Shown here one piece after another: positions 1 through 8,768 of a stretch of DNA of 64,000 bases. Origin of the DNA: Heterorhizobium halophytocola (GTDB taxonomy: Bacteria; Pseudomonadota; Alphaproteobacteria; Rhizobiales; Rhizobiaceae); assembly GCF_017873095.1 (NCBI RefSeq), contig NZ_JAGGJU010000005.1, positions 310,001 through 374,000 on the forward strand, read 5' to 3'. Every line of letters begins with the position of its first letter. Position 1 is the stretch's first letter. The notes under the pieces were generated by a model that had not been told where the DNA came from, did no database searches, and was given only the letters and a program-made list of their open reading frames with translations. The translations under genes were made by a program, and so were the position numbers.

Positions 1-3
1 GCC

Positions 4-32
4 GAAATAAAGACGCCGGGGTGAAACCCGGC
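4..32 (-). terminator. dapA terminator
   Basis: A 6-bp GCCGGG/CCCGGC stem lies just beyond the dapA stop. On the minus strand it is followed by GTCTTTATTTC, as in an intrinsic terminator. Confidence 0.7.
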
Positions 33-40
33 CCTTCCCG

Positions 41-925
41 TCAGTTCAGCAGACCCGCATGGATCAGCGCTGCGTCGATCGCCGCTTCGGTTGCCGGCTC
101 CAGCGACGACATCAGCGGCAGGCGCACATCGCGGCCGATGCGGCCGAGCTTGTAGAGACCGTATTTCGCACCGGACACGCCGGGCTCCATGAAGATCGCC
201 TTGTGCAGCGGCATCAGCCGGTCCTGATAGTCGAGCGCCCGCTTGAAATCGCCGGCCTGCATGGCCGCCTGGAACTCCGAACAGAGCCGCGGCGCGACAT
301 TGGCCGTCACCGAGATGCAGCCGACGCCGCCCTGGGCATAAAAGCCAAGCGCTGTCGCATCCTCGCCGGAGAGCTGGATGAAATCGGCGCCGCAGGTCAT
401 CCGCTGTTCCGAGACGCGCTCGATCTTGCCGGTCGCATCCTTCACGCCGACAATGTTCTTATGCGCCTTCACCAGCGCCGCCATGGTTTCCGGCGACATG
501 TCGATCACCGAACGCGGCGGGATGTTGTAGATGATGATCGGCAGCGAGGTTGCCTCGGCGATCGCGGTGAAATGGGCGATCAGCCCCTTCTGCGTCGGCT
601 TGTTGTAATAGGGTGTGACGACCAGCAGCGCATCGGCGCCCGCCTTTTCCGCGTATTGGGCAAGCTCGATCGCTTCAATCGTGTTGTTGGAGCCGGCACC
701 GGCAATCACCGGCACGCGCTTGTCTGCCACTTCGACGCAGAGTTCCACCACCCGTTTGTGCTCGTCATGGGACAAAGTCGGCGATTCCCCCGTCGTGCCG
801 ACCGGCACCAGGCCTGTCGAGCCTTCTGAAATCTGCCATTCCACATGCGCGGCAAAGGCTGACTCGTCGATGGCGCCGTTTGCGGTCATGGGCGTGACGA
901 GAGCGGGAATGGATCCCTGGAACAT
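41..925 (-). CDS. dapA: 4-hydroxy-tetrahydrodipicolinate synthase
   Basis: Cytoplasmic class I aldolase that condenses pyruvate with aspartate semialdehyde, the first committed step of lysine and diaminopimelate synthesis. The 294-residue length is normal for the family. Visible active-site residues are T44-T45 ([10 protein letters not shown]), Y133 and R138 (IYNIPPRSV), and the Schiff-base lysine K162 (GVKDATG), all at the numbering known for E. coli DapA. It is transcribed away from the lytic transglycosylase gene, and a hairpin terminator follows its stop. Confidence 0.97.
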   Translation of the reverse strand: MFQGSIPALVTPMTANGAIDESAFAAHVEWQISEGSTGLVPVGTTGESPTLSHDEHKRVVELCVEVADKRVPVIAGAGSNNTIEAIELAQYAEKAGADALLVVTPYYNKPTQKGLIAHFTAIAEATSLPIIIYNIPPRSVIDMSPETMAALVKAHKNIVGVKDATGKIERVSEQRMTCGADFIQLSGEDATALGFYAQGGVGCISVTANVAPRLCSEFQAAMQAGDFKRALDYQDRLMPLHKAIFMEPGVSGAKYGLYKLGRIGRDVRLPLMSSLEPATEAAIDAALIHAGLLN

Positions 926-1143
926 GCAATAAACTCCTGACGGCCCTTCACTCTTAGGCCGTAATCCTCGACTATGAACGCCGGCACATTACTTTCAAGC
1001 CCCCTGGCGGGCAAGCAGGGCTTGGAAGGATTGTGACAGAAAGAGCGGGAAAGAGAATTCCAATTTTGTGGGCAAGGGTTAAGACTTTTTCAACCGTGAC
1101 GGCAGCCAATACGTTCCAGGAAAACCTCTTTGCGGGCAACGGC

Positions 1144-3276
1144 ATGCGCAGGCTTGCAGCCACCTTGGCGCTCTTCGGCTTTGTGCTTTCGACACTTGGC
1201 GCAGTCCAGGCTGACGCCGGTGATGCGGTGCCCGTGCCGATGAAGCGGCCGCGCGCCGCAGACGCGCTGGAACAGCCGATGCCGCCGGCCGCCATCGGGG
1301 CATTGCCGATGCCGGCCCCCCTGCCGATGGTCAAGCCCGACGTGGTCGCCAGCCCAGAGATCACCGGCACCATCCCCAAGGCCAGCCGACTGCTCACCTC
1401 CAGCAGCAACCTCAAATCCGGTCTCGATGCGATCTCCAACAAGGATGCGGGCGAGGCGATCGCCATTCGCGATGCCATGCCGCAATCGCTGGACCGGCAC
1501 CTGCTGACCTGGTCGATCGCCAGATCCGGGCTGTCGGGTGTCCCGTCCTCCGAGATTGCCAGAGCCCAGCACGAACTGGCCGGCTGGCCGGGGCTTTCCG
1601 CCTTCCGGGCCAATTCCGAGCGGGCGCTTTACCGCGAGGATCCGCCGGCATCGCAGGTTCTGTCAGCCTTCGGCACCTCGCCGCCCGAGACAGTGGAAGG
1701 CGCAATGGCGCTTGCCAAGGCGAAGATCGCCACCGGCGACAGCAAGGCCGCAGCCGCCGTCATCACCGCATTCTGGCGTCACAAGGCACTCGATACGGCG
1801 ACCGAAGACAAGGTTCTTGCAGCTTTCGGCAGCCTGCTGACCCCGGCCGACCACAAGGCGCGGATGGATTACCTGATGTATCGGGGGCGGATCTCGCAGG
1901 CAAAACGCTTTGCGAGCCTGGGCGAGGCCTATTCGCTCTACCAGGCCTGGGCTGCCGTTTCCAATCGCGCCTCCAACGCCGATGTACTGATCGCCAAGGT
2001 GGACGATAGCTGGGACACGGATCCGGCCCTGCTCTTCGTGCGGATCGTCAACCTGCGCCACAAGGACAAGTTTTCCGAGGCGGAGGCCTTGTTGAAGACG
2101 ATGCCGCGCGACCCGGCGAGGCTGATCAACACCGGCGAATGGTGGAACGAGGAGCGGATCGTCGCGCGTGGCCTTGCCGATCTCGGCAAATACCGGGATG
2201 CCTACCGGATCGTGTCCCACTCGGTCGCCCGCGAGCCGACCGATGTGGTCGACGCCGAATTTCATGCCGGCTGGTTCGCGCTGCGCGGCCTGAACGACCC
2301 GAAGACGGCGGAAGTCCATTTTCGCAGGCTCCTTGCCGCCGCGCGCGGACCGATCTCGGTTTCGAGGGCCTGGTACTGGCTCGGGCGGTCAGCCGAGGCG
2401 GAAAAAGACAGTGAAGCGGCCCATGCCGATTTCCTGAAGGCCGCCAATCTGCCGGCCACATTCTACGGACAGCTTGCCGCCGCCCGGCTGAAGCGCAACC
2501 TGCTCGACATCCGCTATCCCTCGCCGACCGCATCGGATCGCCAGCGGTTTGCCGCGCGCGAGGCGGTGCAGGCGATCCAACGCTTCGAGGATGCCGGCTA
2601 TGGCTGGCGTGCCAACGCACTTTATCTGGCGCTCGCCGACGACCTGAAAAGCCCGGGCGAACTGGCGCTTCTGACCGCCAAAGCCGAGCAGGCCGGCGAC
2701 CACCATCTGTCGCTGCAGGTCGGCAAGATCGCCTATGGCCGCGGCATCGACGTGCCGGCACTGGCCTTTCCGGTCGGGGTCATTCCGGACGGCGCCGATA
2801 TCGGCGGTTCCGGCAAGGCGCTTGCCTATGCGATCGCGCGCCAGGAAAGCGCGTTCAATCCGACTGCCGTATCGGGCGCCAATGCCCGAGGCCTGCTGCA
2901 GATCCTGCCCGGCACCGCCAAGGGCGTCGCCGCCCGCCATGGTCTGGCCTATTCGAAGGATCGGCTGACGGAAGATGCCGGCTATAACGCCACACTCGGA
3001 GCGCATTATCTCGGCGAACAGATCGCCAGTTTCGACGGCTCCTATATCCTGACCTTCATCGCCTATAATGCCGGCCCGCGGCGCGTGACTGAATGGGTGG
3101 CCCGCTATGGCGACCCGCGCGGCCTGCCGATCGATGACGTGGTCGACTGGATCGAGCGCATCCCCTTCCCCGAGACCCGCAATTATGTCCAGCGGATCAT
3201 GGAGAACTACCAGGTCTACAAGGCGCGGCTGGGGCAGACGGCAAGGATCGAAGAGGATCTGCGCTTCGGGCGTTGA
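1144..3276 (+). CDS. Soluble lytic murein transglycosylase (Slt family)
   Basis: Periplasmic peptidoglycan-cleaving enzyme that releases 1,6-anhydromuropeptides. The ATG at 1144 begins a clear signal peptide (MRRLAATLALFGFVLSTLGA, cleaved near VQADA). The middle (~residues 100-530) is helical with TPR-like repeats, as in the Slt superhelix. The C-terminal catalytic domain has the glutamate in ARQESAFNP, then GLLQILPGTA and FIAYNAGPRRV. Length is about 710 residues. An in-frame GTG at 1033 with AAGGA just upstream would extend the protein by 37 residues ahead of the signal peptide, so I prefer 1144. It is divergent from dapA, an arrangement I recall as common in rhizobia. Confidence 0.93.
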   Translation: MRRLAATLALFGFVLSTLGAVQADAGDAVPVPMKRPRAADALEQPMPPAAIGALPMPAPLPMVKPDVVASPEITGTIPKASRLLTSSSNLKSGLDAISNKDAGEAIAIRDAMPQSLDRHLLTWSIARSGLSGVPSSEIARAQHELAGWPGLSAFRANSERALYREDPPASQVLSAFGTSPPETVEGAMALAKAKIATGDSKAAAAVITAFWRHKALDTATEDKVLAAFGSLLTPADHKARMDYLMYRGRISQAKRFASLGEAYSLYQAWAAVSNRASNADVLIAKVDDSWDTDPALLFVRIVNLRHKDKFSEAEALLKTMPRDPARLINTGEWWNEERIVARGLADLGKYRDAYRIVSHSVAREPTDVVDAEFHAGWFALRGLNDPKTAEVHFRRLLAAARGPISVSRAWYWLGRSAEAEKDSEAAHADFLKAANLPATFYGQLAAARLKRNLLDIRYPSPTASDRQRFAAREAVQAIQRFEDAGYGWRANALYLALADDLKSPGELALLTAKAEQAGDHHLSLQVGKIAYGRGIDVPALAFPVGVIPDGADIGGSGKALAYAIARQESAFNPTAVSGANARGLLQILPGTAKGVAARHGLAYSKDRLTEDAGYNATLGAHYLGEQIASFDGSYILTFIAYNAGPRRVTEWVARYGDPRGLPIDDVVDWIERIPFPETRNYVQRIMENYQVYKARLGQTARIEEDLRFGR

Positions 3277-3490
3277 CGCCATGCCCGCCCGGGATATCCT
3301 TGTCACTCGCCGCTGCAGCTGGTCGCGCGCTTATGCGCGGCCCGCATTGTCGGGCGATATGTCGCGCGCCGCCGTCAACCGTCCGATTACGGCGCTTGCC
3401 CCTCGCCCTCCTCGTCTTCGCGCTCTAGATTGATCCGGCAGTGGCTGCACTGCGCGTGCAGCGTTACAAGCAAGCCCGGAGGATGTGCGA

Positions 3491-4375
3491 ATGGCGGACG
3501 AGATCTATCGCGACCACTGGTTCAAGACCGAGGACGGACTGAAGATCCATGCCCGTCTTTATGGCGACGACGGCGCTGCGCAGACAATTATCTGCCTGCC
3601 CGGCCTGACGCGCAATGGCCGGGATTTCGACAAACTGGCGCGGCGCCTGATTGCGGGTGAGACACGCAATGTCCGGGTCATCACGATCGATTCGCGCGGG
3701 CGCGGCCTCTCCGATCAGGATACCGACGAGAGCCGCTATACGCTGCCGGTGGAAACCGGAGATGTGCTGTCTGTCTGCGCCGAGCTCGGCATCGGGAAGG
3801 CCATTTTCATCGGCACGTCACGCGGCGGCCTGGTGCTGCATCTGATCGCGGCCCTGCAGCCGGATCTGCTCGGCGCCGTCATTCTTAACGATATCGGCCC
3901 GGTGATCGATATCGAGGGTCTGCGCCATATCCAGGACTATCTGACCCGCGAGCGGCTGCCGCCGAAAACCTGGTCGGACGCCATGGCCTCGCAGAAAGCG
4001 GATCACGCAGCAGCCTTTCCGGCGCTTGCCGATGACGACTGGCTGGAACTGAGCACAGCGCTCTACCGCGAGATCGACGGAGACATCCGGCCGGACTATG
4101 ATCCGGTGATCGCCGAACAGATGGCAGCCGTCGACCTGAGCAAGCCCGGCCGCGATCTCTGGCCGGAATTCGACGGCTTCGGCAGCATTCCGATGATGGT
4201 CATCCGCGGCGAAAATTCCACTTTGCTGTCAGAGGCAACCGTCAAGGCAATGGCCGAGCGACATCCCGGCCTCGAATGCGTGACGGCATCAGGTCAGGGC
4301 CATCCGCCGCTGCTGCATCTCGAAGAGATCGCCGCCCCGATCGAGCGGTTTCTGCAAGGCGTGAAGCATCGCTGA
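3491..4375 (+). CDS. Alpha/beta hydrolase
   Basis: Predicted cytoplasmic alpha/beta-hydrolase-fold enzyme of 294 residues; the substrate cannot be told from sequence. The oxyanion region is LPGLTRNGRDF, the nucleophile elbow is GTSRGG (serine), and the C-terminal histidine lies in SGQGHPPLLH. The acid is probably in the segment around VIRGENSTLLS. The ATG at 3491 is preceded by GGAGG about 8 nt away, better than the GTG two codons upstream. It could be an esterase or a haloperoxidase-like hydrolase. Confidence 0.85.
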   Translation: MADEIYRDHWFKTEDGLKIHARLYGDDGAAQTIICLPGLTRNGRDFDKLARRLIAGETRNVRVITIDSRGRGLSDQDTDESRYTLPVETGDVLSVCAELGIGKAIFIGTSRGGLVLHLIAALQPDLLGAVILNDIGPVIDIEGLRHIQDYLTRERLPPKTWSDAMASQKADHAAAFPALADDDWLELSTALYREIDGDIRPDYDPVIAEQMAAVDLSKPGRDLWPEFDGFGSIPMMVIRGENSTLLSEATVKAMAERHPGLECVTASGQGHPPLLHLEEIAAPIERFLQGVKHR

Positions 4376-4450
4376 CACGCATCGCTTTCGAGAAAACAGC
4401 AAAAATACGGAGCGACACCGGCCCGTCGCGCGAGGCTGCCGCGAGCAGGA

Positions 4451-4492
4451 CAGCGCAAAACAAAGAAGCCCGGCCACAAGGGGCCGGGCTTC
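4451..4492 (-). terminator. Terminator of porin 1 (possibly bidirectional)
   Basis: A perfect 11-bp stem GAAGCCCGGCC/GGCCGGGCTTC (4465-4475 and 4482-4492) with a 6-nt loop. The minus strand continues into TTTGTTTTGCG, which fits termination of the porin gene. It may also stop plus-strand readthrough from the hydrolase gene. Confidence 0.8.
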
Positions 4493-4515
4493 TCTAAACC
4501 GATCTTTCGATCAGA

Positions 4516-5481
4516 TTAGAACGAGCGAGTCAGGCGAACGAAGCCTTCCCAAGTGTCGTCGCCACCGTCCATGTCATAGTACTGGACGTCAGCCGAAGCC
4601 TTGAGGCCGGTTGCAATCTGGTACTCTACGAGCAGGTCAGCAGCCCAGACGTCGTTCGAGGTGAAGTTGTAGTCACCGTAGTAGTTGACGCCGGGGGTGA
4701 TGGTCAGCTTCTCGGTTGCCTTGAAGGCATAAGCCGCACCAACAGTCCACTCGGCAGTGTCGCCGGTGCCGGTCGTGTAGGCATTTTCACCCGACGAATA
4801 TGCACCGTCGAGGTACAGGGTGCCCGGACCAACGGCAGCCGACAGAACAGCAGCAACGCCGCCTTCGGAAGCATCGATGTCGTAGAAGCCGTACAGAACA
4901 GCCGAAACCGGGCCCATTGCGCCGGAAATCATGCCTTCGATACCGGCAGTGCCGCCGAAGCTGGTGTTGGACAGATCGTCAACACCGAGGCCGACCGAGA
5001 AAGCATCAGCAGCATAGGTGTAGCTGATGGTGTCGAACTTCGTATTGTCGAAGAAGAAGTCCGATTCACCCGGCAGGCCGAAGTCGTCGAGCCAAGTCAG
5101 AGCGTAACCGACCTTGAAGCCGCCGGCAGTGATGTAACCCTGGTCGAGAGTGGCACCCTCATAGTCGTAGCCCTGGATACGGATGTAGGAGCCGATGACG
5201 CCGACTTCCGAGTCGTTCTTGGCTTCAACGACCAGACGGGCGCGAACGTCCGAATTCCAATCCTGATCTTCACCGAAATAACCGGTCGCACGAACTTCGC
5301 CCGAGATCTTCAGGCAGGTTTCGGTGCCGGGGATGTAGAAGTAACCGGTGCCGAAAGCGTCGCAAACGCGAACGTAGTCCATCGGCTCAGGCTCGACAGC
5401 GACGATGGCGTCGGCAGCCTGTGCGCCGGAAACTGCTGCGAGAGCTGCAGCGGAGCCGAGAAGAAGGCTCTTGATGTTCAT
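4516..5481 (-). CDS. RopA-type outer membrane porin, copy 1
   Basis: General-diffusion porin of the alphaproteobacterial porin family (Porin_2), 321 residues. The true start is MNIKSLLLGS, with GGAGG upstream; a longer in-frame extension lacks a signal peptide at its start. Signal peptide cleavage is predicted after AQA (residues 1-22). The body has alternating beta-strand patterning, and the protein ends in a terminal phenylalanine (LTRSF), the Bam recognition signature. The first ~66 codons are almost identical in DNA to the divergent copy at 6544, while the rest has diverged. A strong hairpin terminator follows. Confidence 0.93.
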   Translation of the reverse strand: MNIKSLLLGSAAALAAVSGAQAADAIVAVEPEPMDYVRVCDAFGTGYFYIPGTETCLKISGEVRATGYFGEDQDWNSDVRARLVVEAKNDSEVGVIGSYIRIQGYDYEGATLDQGYITAGGFKVGYALTWLDDFGLPGESDFFFDNTKFDTISYTYAADAFSVGLGVDDLSNTSFGGTAGIEGMISGAMGPVSAVLYGFYDIDASEGGVAAVLSAAVGPGTLYLDGAYSSGENAYTTGTGDTAEWTVGAAYAFKATEKLTITPGVNYYGDYNFTSNDVWAADLLVEYQIATGLKASADVQYYDMDGGDDTWEGFVRLTRSF

Positions 5482-5498
5482 TGTTGACCTCCAGTCAA
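5283..5498 (-). repeat. Inverted repeat arm 1 (5' end of porin 1)
   Basis: This 216-nt block matches 6527-6742 in inverted orientation with 5 mismatches by eye (about 98% identity). It covers 17 nt of leader, the ribosome binding site and the first 66 codons. Similarity falls sharply outside it. The leader part, TTGAC-TGGAG-GTCAA (5498 down to 5484), is a small palindrome with the Shine-Dalgarno in its loop. Confidence 0.9.
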
Positions 5499-6146
5499 GT
5501 TTCATAAGGGTCTGGGTTCTTTGGCTGAAGGACAGCGTTCCCTGCCCCATCCCCGTCGGTTATTCAGAAGACGGACGATCCACCGCCTCGCTTCCGATGT
5601 TGAAAATACAAAACCGCACCGGTCATGCAATCGGCAAACATCCGAATGCCGGAAAATACGACACCCTTACCAGCCCCCTGTTGCCCAAACGCCACAAGTT
5701 GGACCGTGAGGCGGTATATTTGTTTACACTTCATTAAGAAAATCCTTTGGTTTCAGGGATTAAGACCGACTGCAGCGCCGGTGCTGCCGCGTCGCGCAGG
5801 CCGGGAATCACTGGAATTGGAGCGATCCCGGCCGAATCCCCGCATCCGGGTGGACCAATACGGGCAGTGGTCTGTTCGGTGCCTGACGCCTTCCGTCGGC
5901 GCCCGGTACCGCTCTGGCTTCCGGGAATCACCAGGTCCCCGATTCCCAAGATCTAGATTCGATGGAGATGCGTGGCCGCGGCCTGGGCGGGGCCTCCCGC
6001 GCCGGCAGCGGCGCAGCCTTCTGGAGGTGAACGCCCGCGCATACATGCGCGGGCGCGTGCGCAGACATGCATGGCAGCGGTAAAATGCGGATCGGCTGCG
6101 GAAAAGCCTTGCAATCGCCAATTCAAGCACATAATCAGGCGGCACC
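5499..6146. other. Non-coding interval between porin 1 and tRNA-Ser
   Basis: About 650 bp with no supported gene. It should hold the porin 1 promoter and leader on the minus strand and the tRNA promoter on the plus strand. Also seen are two copies of CCGGGAATCAC (near 5802 and 5922) and a GC-rich palindrome at 6032-6055. An unannotated small RNA is possible but cannot be shown. Confidence 0.6.
6032..6055. repeat. 24-nt GC-rich palindrome
   Basis: CGCCCGCGCAT-AC-ATGCGCGGGCG has two perfect 11-nt arms around 2 nt. There is no T-run on either side, so it does not look like a standard terminator. It lies about 90 bp upstream of the tRNA-Ser gene. Confidence 0.6.
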
Positions 6147-6236
6147 GGAGAGGTGGCCGAGTGGTCGAAGGCGCTCCCCTGCTAAGGGAGTATACCAGAG
6201 ATGGTATCGAGGGTTCGAATCCCTTCCTCTCCTCCA
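6147..6236 (+). tRNA. tRNA-Ser (anticodon GCU)
   Basis: A 90-nt type II tRNA with encoded CCA. The acceptor stem GGAGAGG pairs with CCTCTCC, the D-arm begins GGCCGAG, the anticodon loop CTGCTAA gives GCU (reads AGC/AGU), and there is a long variable arm and a GGGTTCGAATCCC T-arm. The base before CCA reads T, whereas serine tRNAs usually have G73. Confidence 0.95.
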
Positions 6237-6526
6237 TCCTTCCAAATTCCCAATCTGGCACATTTTCCCGAAGCCCAGCGGTTGATAGCGCTCCGGCAGA
6301 TGGTCGTTCGTCGTGCTCCCGGTTCTCCGATTCGGATCATGCATCCGCTACTCAAGGCGGCATCATTGACGGATCGTCTCTCATAACGCGAACGTCCGCC
6401 AGGTGCCGCCTTCGCGCTCTGGTGGCAAAAATCGGCATTTTCGACCACTCCTTCTCATAGCCTGAAAATCCAAGCGATTGATATTTCGTTGTTTCCCTCG
6501 TTTTCGACCTGCAACCAGCCAGGCAA
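6237..6526 (+). other. Upstream region and leader of porin 2
   Basis: About 290 bp between the tRNA and porin 2 with no supported gene. It presumably carries the porin 2 promoter and a long leader. Unlike the following arm, it shows no similarity to the upstream region of porin 1, so the two near-identical 5' coding ends have different promoters. Confidence 0.5.
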
Positions 6527-6742
6527 TTGACTGGAGGTCAACAATGAACATCAAGAGCCTTCTTCTCGGCTCCGCTGCAGCTCTCGCAGCAGTTTCCGGC
6601 GCACAGGCTGCCGACGCCATCGTTGCTGTCGAGCCTGAGCCGATGGACTACGTTCGCGTTTGCGACGCTTTCGGCACCGGTTACTTCTACATCCCCGGCA
6701 CCGAAACCTGCCTCAAGATCGGCGGCGAAGTTCGTGCGACCG
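6527..6742 (+). repeat. Inverted repeat arm 2 (5' end of porin 2)
   Basis: Partner of 5283-5498: 216 nt, about 5 mismatches, opposite orientation. It includes the leader palindrome TTGAC-TGGAG-GTCAA (6527-6541) and the first 66 codons of porin 2. The arms enclose about 1.03 kb with the tRNA-Ser gene. Confidence 0.9.
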
Positions 6743-7551
6743 TTCGTTTCGGCGACAAGTACAACGATAGCGACCACGATTGGAACACCGACATCCGCGC
6801 TCGCGTCACCGTCGATGCCAAGAACGACTCGGAAGTCGGTACCATTGGTTCCTACATCCGTCTGCAGGCCAACACCGGTAACTTCTCCGACAGCAACACT
6901 TTCTCTGCTGACCAGGCCTACATCACGGTTGGCGGCTTCAAGGTCGGTAAGGTCCTGAACTGGATCGACGACTTCGCTCTTCCGGGCGAATCGGACTACT
7001 TCTTCACCACCACCAACTTCAACAGCGCAAGCTACACCTATGCTGCTGACGCCTTCTCGGTTGGCGTTTCGGTTGACGACCTCAGCGACTACAACGCTGA
7101 CTACGACAGCGAAGTCGGCGTCACCGCCATGGCTTCTGGCGCATTCGGTCCGGTTGCTGCCGTCGTTTACGGCTTCTACGACTTCAACGCAGAAGAAGGC
7201 GGCGTCGCCGGCGTTCTCTCCGCTGACGTTGGCCCGGGCACCTTCTACTTCGACGCTGCTTATTCGTCGGGTGAAAACGCCTACACCGATCCTAACGAAG
7301 GCTACACGGCTGAGTGGACTGTCGGCGCGGCTTACGCCTTCAAGGCAACCGACAAGCTGACCATCACCCCGAACGCCAACTACTACGGCGACTTCATGTT
7401 CGGCGATGGCGACGCATGGTCTGCTGACCTGCTCGTCGAATACCAGCTGGCCGCCGGTCTCAAGGTTTCGTCCGACCTCGAATACCTCAATGCAGACGAT
7501 CTGGACGACGATCAGTGGTCTGGCTTCGTTCGCCTGACCCGTTCGTTCTAA
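6544..7551 (+). CDS. RopA-type outer membrane porin, copy 2
   Basis: Paralog of the porin at 4516-5481, with 335 residues. The start MNIKSLLLGS has GGAGG at the right distance. It has the same signal peptide, the same N-terminal strands (VRVCDAFGTGYFYIPGTET) and a terminal LTRSF. The middle loops differ from copy 1 (for example NTGNFSDSNTFSADQAY), consistent with different surface loops or pore properties. It is transcribed away from copy 1 and ends at a UUCG-capped terminator. I infer either recent duplication or continuing gene conversion at the 5' end. Confidence 0.93.
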   Translation: MNIKSLLLGSAAALAAVSGAQAADAIVAVEPEPMDYVRVCDAFGTGYFYIPGTETCLKIGGEVRATVRFGDKYNDSDHDWNTDIRARVTVDAKNDSEVGTIGSYIRLQANTGNFSDSNTFSADQAYITVGGFKVGKVLNWIDDFALPGESDYFFTTTNFNSASYTYAADAFSVGVSVDDLSDYNADYDSEVGVTAMASGAFGPVAAVVYGFYDFNAEEGGVAGVLSADVGPGTFYFDAAYSSGENAYTDPNEGYTAEWTVGAAYAFKATDKLTITPNANYYGDFMFGDGDAWSADLLVEYQLAAGLKVSSDLEYLNADDLDDDQWSGFVRLTRSF

Positions 7552-7567
7552 TCTTCGGATTGCACAC

Positions 7568-7593
7568 GAAAGCCCGGCTTCGGCCGGGCTTTC
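7568..7593 (+). terminator. Terminator of porin 2
   Basis: An 11-bp stem GAAAGCCCGGC/GCCGGGCTTTC capped by a TTCG tetraloop, 17 nt after the porin stop. Confidence 0.85.
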
Positions 7594-7775
7594 ACATATA
7601 ATTGAAGGCCGGAAAAACGGCCATGGGAACAGAGAGCTAGCAGTCAGCAGCCTCTGAGCGGATAAGTGTGCGCTCAGATAATTGTTGCGCTCTACTTTTA
7701 TTCTGCCATATAACTGTTTGCTCCTACACTCGTTAACGCGGTGACCGTTCGGTCGGCTGCAGAGGGGAAAGAGGG

Positions 7776-8738
7776 TTGAGCAACACACTTGCCAGTGCCG
7801 CCGCGACATTCGAGAGCGAAGTCGAACTGCCGGCCTACAGCTTGAACTATCAATACAGCCAGTCCCCCCGCGTGACGGTTGTGAAGGACACCTCGTTGCA
7901 GGCGATGTTCGGCAAATATGCCGATATCCTGTGGGGCGACGGCAGTCACAAATACAATGTGACCAATTTCATCGCCGAACTGCACGATCTCCTGCAGCCG
8001 CGCGAATTTTCCGGCTTCAGCCAGGACATGCTCGATTTCCTGATCGGTGCGCTGCGCAAGCGCGGCAACAGCAATGCGACGATCAATCGCAAGCTTGCAG
8101 CGCTACGCAAACTGCTGCGCAAGGCGCACAAGATGGGCGATGTCCATACCCTGCCGGAATTCACCCGCCAGAAGGAAAAGGCCGGCCGCATCCGCTTCCT
8201 CGACAAGGACGAGGAATACGATCTCTTCACCACCATCCGCGCCGTGTCGGAAGACTATTACCGGCTCTGCATCTTTCTCATCGACACCGGCGCGCGTTTG
8301 AGCGAAGGCCTTGGTCTGCGATGGAACGACGTGCAGGAGCCGCGCGCCACCTTCTGGGTGACCAAATCCGGCCGCAGCCGCTCGGTGCCGCTGACCGCGC
8401 GCGCCTGGCGCGCCATCGAGGGCGGCGACAGGCGCAAATCCGGCCCCTTCGCCACCATCAACCAGCAGCGTTTTCGCCGCGCCTGGCACCAGTGCAAGGA
8501 CGAGATCGGCCTTGGCCATGACGACGATGTCGTGCCGCATGTGCTGCGCCACACCTGCGCATCACGCCTCGTCCAGGGCGGCGTCGACATTCGCCGCGTC
8601 CAGATGTGGCTCGGTCACCAGACCTTGTCGATGACGATGCGCTATGCGCATCTCGCCTCGCACGATCTCGAAATGTGCATTCCGATCCTCGAACGCATGG
8701 CCGGCGCCTCGCCGTCAGCGTCCGCCTCGGTAAACTGA
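7776..8738 (+). CDS. Tyrosine recombinase / phage-integrase family protein
   Basis: Site-specific DNA recombinase of 320 residues. A SAM-like N-terminal binding domain (~residues 45-130, NRKLAALRKLLRKAH) precedes the catalytic domain. That domain holds the first arginine in DTGARLSEGLGLRW, HVLRHTCASRL with the H-x-x-R box, GHQTLSMTMRYAHL and the tyrosine nucleophile. All RHRHY-type residues appear present. The start is taken as TTG at 7776 with a GAGGG-rich upstream. No excisionase or cargo genes are nearby, and I found no copy of the tRNA-Ser 3' end, so an integrated island is not supported. It may be domesticated or act on a local site. Confidence 0.88.
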   Translation: MSNTLASAAATFESEVELPAYSLNYQYSQSPRVTVVKDTSLQAMFGKYADILWGDGSHKYNVTNFIAELHDLLQPREFSGFSQDMLDFLIGALRKRGNSNATINRKLAALRKLLRKAHKMGDVHTLPEFTRQKEKAGRIRFLDKDEEYDLFTTIRAVSEDYYRLCIFLIDTGARLSEGLGLRWNDVQEPRATFWVTKSGRSRSVPLTARAWRAIEGGDRRKSGPFATINQQRFRRAWHQCKDEIGLGHDDDVVPHVLRHTCASRLVQGGVDIRRVQMWLGHQTLSMTMRYAHLASHDLEMCIPILERMAGASPSASASVN

Positions 8739-8768
8739 CGCGCGGCCGCCTGCCCGGCAGAGCTTCTG

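Noticed and set aside
1033..1143. N-terminal extension of the lytic transglycosylase from GTG 1033
   Set aside because: It would put 37 residues ahead of a well-formed signal peptide. Kept only as an alternative start.
6147..8738. Genomic island inserted at tRNA-Ser with the tyrosine recombinase as integrase
   Set aside because: A core porin gene lies between tRNA and recombinase, no direct repeat of the tRNA 3' end was found, and there is no cargo of foreign composition.
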